NCBI GenBank assembly: GCA_017651345.1
Contig: JAGCDD010000219.1
Location: 1-34,729 of the forward strand
Length of the DNA stretch: 34,729 bases
From: Bacteroidales bacterium
Lineage (GTDB): Bacteria > Bacteroidota > Bacteroidia > Bacteroidales > UBA3824
Reading direction: 5' to 3'
Shown here: in pieces, positions 1 through 8,143 of the stretch
Layout: each line of letters begins with the position of its first letter
Numbering within the stretch: the stretch's first letter is position 1
Notes under the pieces: generated by a model
Seen by the model: only the letters and a program-made list of their open reading frames with translations
Databases searched by the model: none
Told to the model about the DNA's origin: nothing
Made by a program: the position numbers and the translations under genes

Positions 1-1714
1 GAATAAATTCGTGGTCGTCGAACGATTCAAATTTAGTAACCACAGCCTCGTTGATACGTTTGCCAAGAATATCAAGGTCGTAACCGGCAAAAATAAGTTC
101 CATTTTGCCACGGACTGTGATGTTGATTTTGGGAGTAATTTGCACGCCAGATTTGCACACCACGGTTAAGCAGTTTTGTACCTCCACCACTTGAGGTTTA
201 AGAGCCCAAGAAATAGCCTCGTCGAGAGTATATTTGCCCGAACGTTTGATTTTTCCGGCAAGCAGCATATCAATTTTTAATCCTGCCTTACGTCCGCGCT
301 CTATGCTCTGAATGGTATCAAACACTCTACCAAATTCCAAAAAGTGCTTCATCACCATGCGTCGAGTAATGCCGTTGACACCCTCAGTGCCACGCGACTC
401 GTAATCTTTGGCAAGTTTCATAGCCTTCACGCAGTCGTAAATATCGGCTTCGGGTTTAGAGTATTCAATAAGGTCGTCTTTAGAAATATCGTCGGCAAGA
501 CCTGTAAGACCCACAAAATGATAAGCCTTAACAAAATTCATAACGTCGCTGCCCGTAGTAACATGGTAGCGCATAAGTTCGGGGAATGTTAAATCAAGAC
601 CGTAAGCCTTTGCCTTAATAATAGCAGAAATAAGGTTGTTCATCTGCTGTCCCGAAACATTATGCAAAATCAAATCTTTCGGGTCGATTGTGATGCCTTT
701 GTTCTTAGCCTTAATAAGATTAGAAATAAGGTTGTCGAACTCATCATCAGAAAGCGCATACAAATCTGATTCAGAGAAATTTAACCACAATTGAGCATTA
801 TGCGCCCTAATCATAGCGTTGGTAAAACGGGTTACATCGCGATGATAATTTTTGTAGAGGTTTTTGAGCAAAGTGGTGGTAATTTTAAACGCATCTTTAT
901 ACTCGTTGATATTCTGCACCTTGTTGATACGGTAACTGCTTTCGTCGTCAAGGAAAATACCCGCGCTATTTGCACGAATCATGGCGTAGATAATCAGTTT
1001 AAGACCCTCTTCGTCGATTTCGTTAATCAAAGGACGCTCCTCAATGTCGAGACCCTCGTTTTTAGCCATAATATCGAGACTTACCAACTGACTAAAATCT
1101 TTTTTGTCGTTGATATATCTCAATGCTGTTTCGTAACTAATTTTGAGACCTGCATTAACTTGATCCGCCCAACTACGAGCAAAAGTTTCGATATTTTGCT
1201 TAATATTTGTATTAGTCTTTTTAACTACGGATTTTACAACTGGTTCTGTTTTTTTATCATCCTCATCATCAGCATTTTCTGACTCATTGTCGGTAGAAAT
1301 GCCTGCAAGAAGTTCCTCTGTTCGTTTGCTTTCGTCGCCATTTTGTTTAAGCAGTTCTGCCACCTTGCGCAGCATTTCTAAAGTAAACGAAGGATCTACT
1401 TGATTGATAATATAATAACTATAAACAAATAATTCTAAGTTTGTGATTTTCTTAGTTTTGGCAATTTCGATAGCGTCTTTTAAATCGATATTCAAAGTAT
1501 AGTCTTTGGCACACTTTAAAATAGCCACAATACGCTCTTTTTCAGAATTTTCCATCAGTTTTGCCTTGGCGTAATTAGGATTATTAAAAGTACTTACGTC
1601 GAGGGAACGGAGCGATTTTGAAAACTTAGTTTTACGGTCTTTGAACATCAAGTAAGACAAAAATGCCACTACAAGAAGCAAAAAAACCGCTATTAAAAAC
1701 CATGTAAATTCCAT
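1..1714 (-). CDS. Expanded flotillin-like (FloA/SPFH family) membrane protein, C-terminus beyond window
   Basis: The reading frame is open from ATG at 1714 to the left edge (571 codons, no stop), so the C-terminus is missing. Residues 5-23 are one membrane segment followed by basic residues, giving a cytoplasmic body. A charged linker (about 145-185, rich in D, E and K) precedes a helical region with recurring units of the form A-x-I-[RK]-A-x-x-x-G-[IL], at about 244, 300, 331, 363, 429 and 468. Units 331-400 match the region of FloA just before its SPFH domain (LIKAxKxG, then AIIKAKAYGLDLTFPEL). From about 504 the frame matches the start of the FloA SPFH domain: ALKPQVVEVQ, SGVQITPKINITVRG, then a counterpart of FloA's GEGIV segment (INEAVV). 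FloA is normally about 330 residues with SPFH starting near residue 105; here that point is near 505. FloA flotillins scaffold membrane microdomains; the role here is inferred. The start lies 13 bp after the upstream gene's stop, suggesting one operon. Confidence 0.78.
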   Translation of the reverse strand, partial: MEFTWFLIAVFLLLVVAFLSYLMFKDRKTKFSKSLRSLDVSTFNNPNYAKAKLMENSEKERIVAILKCAKDYTLNIDLKDAIEIAKTKKITNLELFVYSYYIINQVDPSFTLEMLRKVAELLKQNGDESKRTEELLAGISTDNESENADDEDDKKTEPVVKSVVKKTNTNIKQNIETFARSWADQVNAGLKISYETALRYINDKKDFSQLVSLDIMAKNEGLDIEERPLINEIDEEGLKLIIYAMIRANSAGIFLDDESSYRINKVQNINEYKDAFKITTTLLKNLYKNYHRDVTRFTNAMIRAHNAQLWLNFSESDLYALSDDEFDNLISNLIKAKNKGITIDPKDLILHNVSGQQMNNLISAIIKAKAYGLDLTFPELMRYHVTTGSDVMNFVKAYHFVGLTGLADDISKDDLIEYSKPEADIYDCVKAMKLAKDYESRGTEGVNGITRRMVMKHFLEFGRVFDTIQSIERGRKAGLKIDMLLAGKIKRSGKYTLDEAISWALKPQVVEVQNCLTVVCKSGVQITPKINITVRGKMELIFAGYDLDILGKRINEAVVTKFESFDDHEFI

Positions 1715-1727
1715 AACTAATTACAAA

Positions 1728-4352
1728 TTATTGTTTTACGCCGTTAATAAAAGTAACCACATACGATTCGGTATAACCACGTTTTACAAGGTCGGCACGC
1801 AGATTATCAGCCTGAGCGCGAGTGTCGCAATCGCCAACGGTATACACTGTGTATTCGCCACTTTGCGAAGTGTGAACGGCATACGACTTTTTGAGTTTTT
1901 CAATCTTTGATTTGTTCTCTTTCGACAAAGCCGATTTAAACGCACCAATTTGAACGCGGTAGATAGTACGGTTGGATGCAGGTTGAGAATTATTAGCCGA
2001 AACAGAACCAGCATTTCGTCCACCCGACACCTTTATAATATAAGCATCTTCGTAACCGCAAGCTTTCATTGTATTAAGATTTGCCTTAGCAATATTCAAA
2101 TCGGTAGAAATGCCTGTGTAGTAGCGGTATAAGCCGCCGTCGTTTTGGTCATAGTAAAGTTGGTTGACATTAAAAGCCGACTTGTTGAGCAAAGTGGGCA
2201 CCGATGAAATTTGAACTGCATAAGCCGTTCCCGAAATATTGCTGAGCGGCTGAGCATCGGTAGTGCCATTATTTTGAACAACATTTTGCGAAGGCACAAC
2301 ATTGTTAACAGGTTGAAACTGTTGCTGATATGCGCTAAGCTCTTTTAATTCGCGTTGAACATTGGTTTGATAACCCGATTGTTTTTCGGCATTGGTTTTG
2401 GCAGTGGAAACATTGGTTTTCTTGCCATTAACAAAAGCGGCAATTGTAGCTTGCTTGTAACCGCCGTTTTTTGCCATTGCCTGAGCAGCAAGAGCAGCAT
2501 CGTAGGTTTTAAACGAACCGAGATAGTAGCGCATATAATTCTGATTCTTAAGTTTTTCTGCTACAAAAACATTTATAGCAGGAAATTCTACAGGTTCGGG
2601 CATCTCTTTGTAAATGCCAGTTTCTACGGTAAAAATTGTTCCGGCGGGATATTGATATGGTTTTAAACGCTGATCGCCGCTGGTGTAATACCAAGTAGAA
2701 ATAGCCGGAGCATTAGAATTAGAAACGGGAACTTTATCTCTTGCACCCGAAGTAGCTACGTTGGTGGGAGTTGTATTCTTTTGGTTGGTAGTTTTGGGTT
2801 TAGAAGTAGGTTGAGTAGTAGTATTTTTAGGAGTAGTGTTTTTAGAATTATTGTTAGCGGGTTGTGTGGTAGTGGGTTTAGTTGTAGAAGGCTTATCGGT
2901 GTTGGTTTGCGCAGTAGAAGGTTGCTCTGCGGCGGGTTTATTAGATGCAGGTTTGTTGTTTACAGCCACATCGCTACCTGATTCGTCCATATTTTCAGGC
3001 ATAAAATCAAGAGCCAAATCGTTGTGACGTTGCTGAGACTCTTGCGCTAAGAGGTTTTTGTCGACCGAACGAGACAAACCAAGATAAGTGGCGATTGCAT
3101 TTTCCATAGTGGCAATAGCTTGCAACTTGATTTCGTTACCTTCGCTGAGAGTGGTGTATTTTTCTACCTTGCTAAAATGCTTGGCAGCAGTGCTTTCGTA
3201 CGATTTTGACACATTATAAAGATCAACCGCCTGAGCCTCGTAAGCCTTGGCAGCTGGAATATCTTTGCGAATTTTAGGAATATATTTTTCGTAAAGTTCA
3301 AAGAGAGCGTTGTTGGTTTTAACATTTTGATTAATAGCACTTACAAACGCTGAGCACTCATTAAGTTCTTCTTCTTGAGCCATTTGTTCATAATACTCTT
3401 TTTCGGTGAGCGTAACAGCTTCTGACGCATACACACGCATTGTATCTGCCTTGCAACCATAATTTTGAGCTTTAAGCATCTGTTGCGAAGCGTTTTTCTC
3501 AGCATCAAAAAGTTTTTGCATTGCGGCACGGTCGGCATCTGAAACTTTAAGGCTATCAACAAATTGAGCATAACGGAAACGATAGATATTGTTATCGTTG
3601 TTAAAATCGTAAGGTTGAGCAGCTCTAAGTTGAGGCAATTCTTCCTTAGCCACATTGCCATTGGGCGAAGGTTTAGGTTTAAGACCTTCGGGCGAAAGAT
3701 AATTAGAGTAATCTACTTTTGGGTCGTTTTTGATAATTGCAAATGCAAGTTCTTGATTTTCTACCGCTTTGGAGAGTTTAGTATTCATAGAGCGGTAAAT
3801 TTGCAAAGCGTTATCAGTGTTTACGGTCTTTTTCTCTTTTTCTACAAGAGCATAAAGTTCTTGAGCCTGAGCAGCGAGATTGTTGGCAGCCTTGGCACGA
3901 GTAGCAGAAGTGTCAGTAAGTTTATTGTTAAGTTCTTGAGTGTAAATGCTTTTGTAAGTTTCAGCAGCGGTTTCAAGCTGTTTTAAAGCAGCAAGTTCGG
4001 TGCTTGCGGCTTTGGCACGGAGCTTAGCAATTTTTTTGAGTGCCTTGGCGCTTTTATCGCCTTCGCGTTCAAGGTCGTTTGCCTCGGTTTCGTAAGCAGC
4101 TTTTTTAATAAGAGCCTCCTCAGCCTTAGAACGCAATTTGTCGGCCTTTGACAATTGCTTACGCTCTTTTTTGGTAAAAAGCGAGTCGTAATAAGGTTGC
4201 TGATTAAGGCGAAAATCGCCGTTGACAACAGTTATTTGATTAGTATACAATACGTTATTATATTCATTATTAGGCAAATAATCAGTTGGTAGAAAACCTA
4301 CCGACATCATTGCGGGAGCGGCTATTGCCAAAGCCAAATTCAAAATTTTCAT
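1728..4352 (-). CDS. Secreted coiled-coil protein with three C-terminal SPOR-like repeats
   Basis: The 874-residue product starts with a signal-peptide-like segment (MKILNLALAIAAPAMMSVGF). Residues of about 50-450 are rich in Ala, Lys, Glu and Leu and look like long helices or coiled coil. Residues 455-570 are a Thr/Asn/Pro/Lys linker. Three SPOR-like units follow: about 571-645 (RYYLGSFKTYDAALAAQ), 711-776 (YAVQISSVP, then LYRYYTGISTDLNIAKANL) and 796-874 (YRVQIGAFKSA, then YTVYTVGDCDTRAQADNLR). The last is the clearest. SPOR domains bind peptidoglycan glycan strands lacking stem peptides, so this is probably a periplasmic wall-binding protein. It is first in an apparent operon with the flotillin-like gene. 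Three SPOR units in one protein is more than usual. The structure is clear; the cellular role is inferred. Confidence 0.8.
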   Translation of the reverse strand: MKILNLALAIAAPAMMSVGFLPTDYLPNNEYNNVLYTNQITVVNGDFRLNQQPYYDSLFTKKERKQLSKADKLRSKAEEALIKKAAYETEANDLEREGDKSAKALKKIAKLRAKAASTELAALKQLETAAETYKSIYTQELNNKLTDTSATRAKAANNLAAQAQELYALVEKEKKTVNTDNALQIYRSMNTKLSKAVENQELAFAIIKNDPKVDYSNYLSPEGLKPKPSPNGNVAKEELPQLRAAQPYDFNNDNNIYRFRYAQFVDSLKVSDADRAAMQKLFDAEKNASQQMLKAQNYGCKADTMRVYASEAVTLTEKEYYEQMAQEEELNECSAFVSAINQNVKTNNALFELYEKYIPKIRKDIPAAKAYEAQAVDLYNVSKSYESTAAKHFSKVEKYTTLSEGNEIKLQAIATMENAIATYLGLSRSVDKNLLAQESQQRHNDLALDFMPENMDESGSDVAVNNKPASNKPAAEQPSTAQTNTDKPSTTKPTTTQPANNNSKNTTPKNTTTQPTSKPKTTNQKNTTPTNVATSGARDKVPVSNSNAPAISTWYYTSGDQRLKPYQYPAGTIFTVETGIYKEMPEPVEFPAINVFVAEKLKNQNYMRYYLGSFKTYDAALAAQAMAKNGGYKQATIAAFVNGKKTNVSTAKTNAEKQSGYQTNVQRELKELSAYQQQFQPVNNVVPSQNVVQNNGTTDAQPLSNISGTAYAVQISSVPTLLNKSAFNVNQLYYDQNDGGLYRYYTGISTDLNIAKANLNTMKACGYEDAYIIKVSGGRNAGSVSANNSQPASNRTIYRVQIGAFKSALSKENKSKIEKLKKSYAVHTSQSGEYTVYTVGDCDTRAQADNLRADLVKRGYTESYVVTFINGVKQ

Positions 4353-4382
4353 TTCAGTCAGAAAAAATTATAGTTTCGCTTA

Positions 4383-4416
4383 CAAATGTAATCTATATTT
4401 TGCTATAATCGGCAAA
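4383..4416 (-). promoter_or_regulatory. Bacteroidota-type promoter for the SPOR protein/flotillin operon
   Basis: On the minus strand a -7 element TACATTTG (4383-4390) fits the TAnnTTTG consensus. A TTTG at 4413-4416 may be the -33 element, 22 nt away, which is slightly long. The predicted leader is only about 25 nt. Confidence 0.5.
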
Positions 4417-4458
4417 AATAACAATATTTTTTATGATTGAAACTAATTTTTTTTGTAT

Positions 4459-4489
4459 AAAAAAAAAGACCGCTCAAAAAAGCGGTCTT
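4459..4489 (-). terminator. Rho-independent terminator after tRNA-His
   Basis: Inverted repeat 4466-4474/4481-4489 (AAGACCGCT with AGCGGTCTT, 9 bp) has a 6-nt loop. On the minus strand it is followed by a T run (A run at 4459-4467 on plus). It separates the tRNA transcript from the SPOR-protein promoter. Confidence 0.85.
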
Positions 4490-4498
4490 GAAAACAAG

Positions 4499-4572
4499 TA
4501 CCGAGGAAGAGATTCGAACCCATGACCCTCGGATCCACAATCCGATGCTCTAACCAACTGAGCTACCTCGGC
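4499..4572 (-). tRNA. tRNA-His (anticodon GTG)
   Basis: The minus strand folds as a 74-nt cloverleaf. The acceptor is GCCGAGG with CCTCGGT, the D stem GCTC/GAGC, and the anticodon stem TCGGA/TCCGA with loop TTGTGGA (anticodon GTG, histidine). The T loop is TTCGAAT. CCA is not encoded. Three features are atypical: the terminal acceptor pair is G1-U72; the T stem ATGGG/CTCTT has a T-T mismatch and a G-T pair; and the DNA offers A at -1 and A at 73 instead of the usual bacterial G-1 and C73. The D and anticodon arms are perfect and it has its own promoter and terminator, so it is probably functional. Confidence 0.9.
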
Positions 4573-4586
4573 TCATTTTTCGGGTG

Positions 4587-4619
4587 CAAAGGTAAGCAGA
4601 TTATTAGGTATTATGCAAA
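4587..4619 (-). promoter_or_regulatory. Promoter of tRNA-His
   Basis: On the minus strand TACCTTTG (4587-4594) matches the -7 consensus and TTTG (4616-4619) the -33 element, with a 21-nt spacer. The start would lie about 10 nt before the mature tRNA. Confidence 0.65.
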
Positions 4620-4749
4620 TTTTTTTGAAAAGATTTTTATAATATTTTTCATTACGCTGATTTATCGCACGTTACAAGCGGTATTATTGCAAAACATCGA
4701 GGTATCAAGGTTAATTATTTATTTTTTTTGACGATTATAGGCGCATAAA

Positions 4750-4781
4750 TTTGACGATTTGAAGATTGAAACGTATTTTTG
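4750..4781 (+). promoter_or_regulatory. Promoter of the putative porin gene
   Basis: TTTG at 4750-4753 and TATTTTTG at 4774-4781 are separated by 20 nt, a very good fit to the Bacteroidota sigma-A consensus. The expected transcript starts near 4788, about 36 nt before the ATG at 4824. The stretch 4620-4749 holds nothing else I can identify. Confidence 0.7.
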
Positions 4782-4823
4782 CAAAAATTTTGCAGTCAAA
4801 AATTGCTGCTATAACTTATAGAT

Positions 4824-6827
4824 ATGAAAGTTTTAGTAAACATATATAAAATGTGTGCCGCTTGCAAAGGCGTAGTTATGCTTATTGTACTTTTGCTGCT
4901 TTCGGGCGGAGTACAGGCTCAGAAAAACAAGAAAGACAAGGACAAAGACAAAAAAGATTACCCATTGAAGGTAAATATTTGGACACTCGGCAAAGACCTT
5001 TCGCCCGTAGAATACAAATTAGACGAAGATACTGCACTTCACCTTTTTCAAGTGTACGACAAAAACGAGCGCAAGTCGATTTCTACCACAAACCTCGGCA
5101 ATATGGCTTCGCCGTATATATCAAACGTATTCGACGACCGTCCTATAAACAAGTGGAACTCAATAATTTTTTTCAACTCGCTAAATGATTTTTGGAATGT
5201 TCCCGAAGAAACCAAATATTACCAAGTAAACCACCCTTACACATGGCTCTATTACGCCACAGCTCCGAAAGCACGCAAACAGCAGATTGTGGATTTCACT
5301 CATACACAAAGCGTTAACAGCCGTCTAAATTGGGCATTTAATATAAAGTTAGACGGTAGCGCAGGTAGACTTTCAAACCAACAAACCCGTCTTGTATCGT
5401 TTGCGCCCAACATCAGTTACCGTGGAAAACATTTCAGCTTGTATACTTTCTATAAATTCAACAAATTTCAAATACAAGAAAACGGAGGTATTATCGACTC
5501 GATTGATGTTACCAACAAACGCTTTACCACCAAAATGGAAAAAAGCGACAGCTATTGGGGTTATCGGCACTGGGGACTTGTAAGCGAATATTCTGTAGGC
5601 ACTACTGATTTTCAGATTATTAACGACAGCACCCGCAACGAAATTTACACCCCACGTTTAGCTTTCAATTATGTATTTGACTATGAGAAACAATTCAGAG
5701 CCTACACCGACAATGATTTGGACACTACGGTATATACCCATTTTCTCAAAAACACACCGTCAACTTACGATTCGATTTTTTTCAGCCGCCTGACCAATAA
5801 GGCACAGTTAAAAGTTTGTGAGGGACAATTAAGAGGATATTCGCCCGGACTGCGCGGTGCAATTGGCTCGGAAATCGAAAAATATCACAGCCTTGGCAAT
5901 TACATCGAAAACACCGGCTCAAAATCATATCAAAACACATTTTTTGAAGCAGGAATTTTTAAAAACCAATCGCGAAGCCTATTTTTAAGTGCTGATTACA
6001 AGCAGTATTTTATGGGCGAAAAAAACGGCGACATGGAGTTTAACGCTGTGCTTGGCTACAAAATTTACAAACAAAAAAGCGATACTCTCAATGGATATTT
6101 AAATGCATCGTTCGACTTTTACAATCTGTCGCCCACATATTTTGAAAAGCACTATTTTGGCAACAATTTTAAATGGGAAAACAACAAATTTGACCGTAGC
6201 CAAATAATGCGCATAGGCGGCGAATTTGGCATTCCAAGATGGCATCTCAAAATATCGGCGTCAAACTATTTGATTACAAACCATATATATTTCAACGATT
6301 TAGCTGTTCCCGCTCAGCTCGACAAAGATTCTATTATCACAGTGCAAACCGTTAAGGTGTCGAAAGATTTTTATCTATGGCACTTCCGTTTTGCCAACAA
6401 GGTGGTATGGCAAAATACCAACCGCAACGAAATATTAAACCTACCTACCTTAGCCCTATTCCATTCTACCTACTTAGAATTTTATATCTTGCGCAAAGTG
6501 CTGCTAACTCAAATTGGCGCCGACGTAAGATTTTCTACCAAATATAATCCATACGAATACTGCCCTGCCACTTCGGTATTTCATCCCATGAGCGACCAAA
6601 AATACGATGCGCTCAAAGAAAAATCAAGCAACAGCAAAAATTTATCTGCCGGCAACTATCCTATTATCAACGCCTTTTTGAATATAAAAATTCGCGGTGT
6701 GCTGATGTTTTTTAAATGGGAACACATCAACGACGGCAGATGGCAAGACTATTATGCACCCGCATATTGCTATCCCATCACAGATTTTCACTTTATGTTC
6801 GGAATTTTGTGGCGTTTTGGCGATTAG
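4824..6827 (+). CDS. Putative porin (Porin_10-like outer-membrane beta-barrel)
   Basis: The 667-residue product has a signal peptide (hydrophobic core GVVMLIVLLLLSGG, ending VQA-Q) and then a lysine/aspartate-rich stretch (KNKKDKDKDKKD). The rest is a series of short amphipathic strands rich in aromatic residues, ending in an aromatic strand (FMFGILWRFGD), as outer-membrane barrels do. The segment NHPYTWLYYATAPKARKQQI followed by HTQSVNSRLNWAFNI is typical of the Bacteroidota putative-porin family. Length agrees with that family. It is monocistronic, with its own promoter and a downstream terminator. Substrate is unknown. A second ATG eleven codons in would also leave a complete signal peptide. 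Confidence 0.8.
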   Translation: MKVLVNIYKMCAACKGVVMLIVLLLLSGGVQAQKNKKDKDKDKKDYPLKVNIWTLGKDLSPVEYKLDEDTALHLFQVYDKNERKSISTTNLGNMASPYISNVFDDRPINKWNSIIFFNSLNDFWNVPEETKYYQVNHPYTWLYYATAPKARKQQIVDFTHTQSVNSRLNWAFNIKLDGSAGRLSNQQTRLVSFAPNISYRGKHFSLYTFYKFNKFQIQENGGIIDSIDVTNKRFTTKMEKSDSYWGYRHWGLVSEYSVGTTDFQIINDSTRNEIYTPRLAFNYVFDYEKQFRAYTDNDLDTTVYTHFLKNTPSTYDSIFFSRLTNKAQLKVCEGQLRGYSPGLRGAIGSEIEKYHSLGNYIENTGSKSYQNTFFEAGIFKNQSRSLFLSADYKQYFMGEKNGDMEFNAVLGYKIYKQKSDTLNGYLNASFDFYNLSPTYFEKHYFGNNFKWENNKFDRSQIMRIGGEFGIPRWHLKISASNYLITNHIYFNDLAVPAQLDKDSIITVQTVKVSKDFYLWHFRFANKVVWQNTNRNEILNLPTLALFHSTYLEFYILRKVLLTQIGADVRFSTKYNPYEYCPATSVFHPMSDQKYDALKEKSSNSKNLSAGNYPIINAFLNIKIRGVLMFFKWEHINDGRWQDYYAPAYCYPITDFHFMFGILWRFGD

Positions 6828-7000
6828 TAATCAGCACATTACAAAATAATACGAAAAAATTACGTCTTGTGCTTAGGGTATACTGCGATTAGCGTGTCTT
6901 AATAATGTAAACAAACTAAACAAACCTATTAAACGCGCCTTACCGAACCGACACTTTAAGGCCAAATTACCTAAAACTATTTTGATTAATTTAACCTGAC
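6828..7000. other. Gap with no identified gene
   Basis: These 173 bp lie between the porin stop and the terminator. I see no coding frame with protein-like composition and no tRNA. A weak long-range pairing (GTGTC near 6894, GACAC near 6949) could be part of a structured 3' UTR or small RNA, but I found no good promoter for an independent transcript. Confidence 0.4.
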
Positions 7001-7034
7001 AAAAACGAACCACTTGTAGGGTTCGTTTTTTTTT
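7001..7034 (+). terminator. Terminator between the porin gene and pdxB
   Basis: An 11-bp inverted repeat (7001-7011 with 7020-7030, AAAAACGAACC/GGTTCGTTTTT) has an 8-nt loop and is followed by a T run to 7034. It is strongest for plus-strand transcripts and may also serve pdxB arriving on the minus strand. Confidence 0.8.
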
Positions 7035-7045
7035 GCATATTGATG

Positions 7046-8077
7046 TTACAAACACTCTCGCCGAGTGGGATAATTCTCCCTAAAATATTCAAACTTTTCA
7101 GGTGAGGATTTTAAAAGCTGACTGTCGGATAATACATTGTATGATTGTGTAACAGACTCAAAATCAGCAATATTATCATAATTTAACAAAAAACTTTGAT
7201 ATTCAGAAGTATCGGGAGTCCAATTATCTAAGCCAAGATTAAAAAACTTACTTAAACTTCTAACAATCTGCATTGTAGCGTTTGCTTTGCCATCTACCGA
7301 ATAACCTGCGATATGAGGTGTTCCGATAAACACACGGTTGAGCAATTCACGGTTAATATCAGGCTCGTTTTCCCAAACATCGAGAACGGCAGTAAGCAGT
7401 TTATTATTAGTTAAAGCCTTTAAAACAGCTTGATTATCAGCCACTGCACCACGCGAAGAATTTATCAGCACAGCACCATCTTTCATTTTTGAAATAAAAT
7501 CATCGCTGCAAAGATGGTGGGTGGCAAAATCTCCCGAAACAGTATAAGGCACATGAATATCCACAAAATCAGAATGTTGCAGCAAATAAACGAGCGAACA
7601 AAAATCGTACTCTTTATTTCCTGATAATAACAGCGGTGGGTCGTTTACCAAAACATTCATACCCAAAAGTTTAGCAGCTTTGATAACCTTTGCACCCACA
7701 TGCCCCGCTCCTATTACACCAATAGTTTTAGACTTTAAGTCAATACCGTAATGCATTGAAATACTAATTAATACAGACGCTATATATTGACACACCGAAC
7801 CAGAATTACAACCGGGAGCATTGGTCCAAAAAATATTGTTTTGTTCACAATAATTGGTATCGATATGGTCGTAACCTATTGTGGCAGTGCCAATAAACTT
7901 AACGGCACTATTATTAAGCAAATCCTTGTTGCAATTGGTACGGGTGCGCACAATAAGTGCATCAGCATCCTTAACAATTTCGGGCGTAATATCGCGCCCC
8001 GGAACAAAAATAGTATCGGCAATGCCATCAAACACATTGCCCAAAAATCTCACCTTGTTGTCGCAGACAATTTTCAT
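7046..8077 (-). CDS. pdxB: 4-phosphoerythronate dehydrogenase
   Basis: This D-2-hydroxyacid dehydrogenase family member oxidises 4-phospho-D-erythronate in the DXP-dependent route to pyridoxal phosphate. The start is set at MKIVCDNK (8077); the upstream in-frame extension has no family-like sequence. The substrate domain opens with the PdxB-like FLGNVFDGIADTIFVPGRDI. The NAD-binding motif is GVIGAGHVGAKV. Catalytic residues are visible as Arg in NSSRGAVADN, Glu in DVWENEPDIN and His in GTPHIAGYS. At 343 residues it is somewhat shorter than E. coli PdxB (about 378), with the C-terminal domain reduced. It stands alone and diverges from the plug-protein gene. Confidence 0.88.
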   Translation of the reverse strand: MKIVCDNKVRFLGNVFDGIADTIFVPGRDITPEIVKDADALIVRTRTNCNKDLLNNSAVKFIGTATIGYDHIDTNYCEQNNIFWTNAPGCNSGSVCQYIASVLISISMHYGIDLKSKTIGVIGAGHVGAKVIKAAKLLGMNVLVNDPPLLLSGNKEYDFCSLVYLLQHSDFVDIHVPYTVSGDFATHHLCSDDFISKMKDGAVLINSSRGAVADNQAVLKALTNNKLLTAVLDVWENEPDINRELLNRVFIGTPHIAGYSVDGKANATMQIVRSLSKFFNLGLDNWTPDTSEYQSFLLNYDNIADFESVTQSYNVLSDSQLLKSSPEKFEYFRENYPTRRECL

Positions 8078-8080
8078 AAT

Positions 8081-8119
8081 TTTGTAATTCAAAAAAATAA
8101 TTAAACCTTTGCAAAGATA
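8081..8119. promoter_or_regulatory. Divergent promoter region of pdxB and the plug-protein gene
   Basis: On the minus strand TATCTTTG (8112-8119) matches the -7 element for pdxB; no good -33 is visible. On the plus strand TTTG (8081-8084), a 19-nt spacer and AACCTTTG (8104-8111) form a weaker promoter for the plug gene. The two -7 elements abut, so the promoters may compete. Confidence 0.4.
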
Positions 8120-8143
8120 TTGCATAAAAAATCATTTACCACT

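Noticed and set aside
791..1282. Open frame of 163 codons on the plus strand
   Set aside because: It lies wholly antisense to the flotillin-like gene, has low-complexity Phe/Ile/Asn composition and no family features.
2760..2990. Repetitive GTT/AGT-rich DNA resembling a repeat array
   Set aside because: It encodes the Thr/Asn/Pro linker of the SPOR protein; no repeat-spacer structure, so not a CRISPR.
6873..7055. Minus-strand frame of 60 codons across the terminator
   Set aside because: It overlaps the terminator and the 3' end of pdxB and has a basic, non-protein-like composition.
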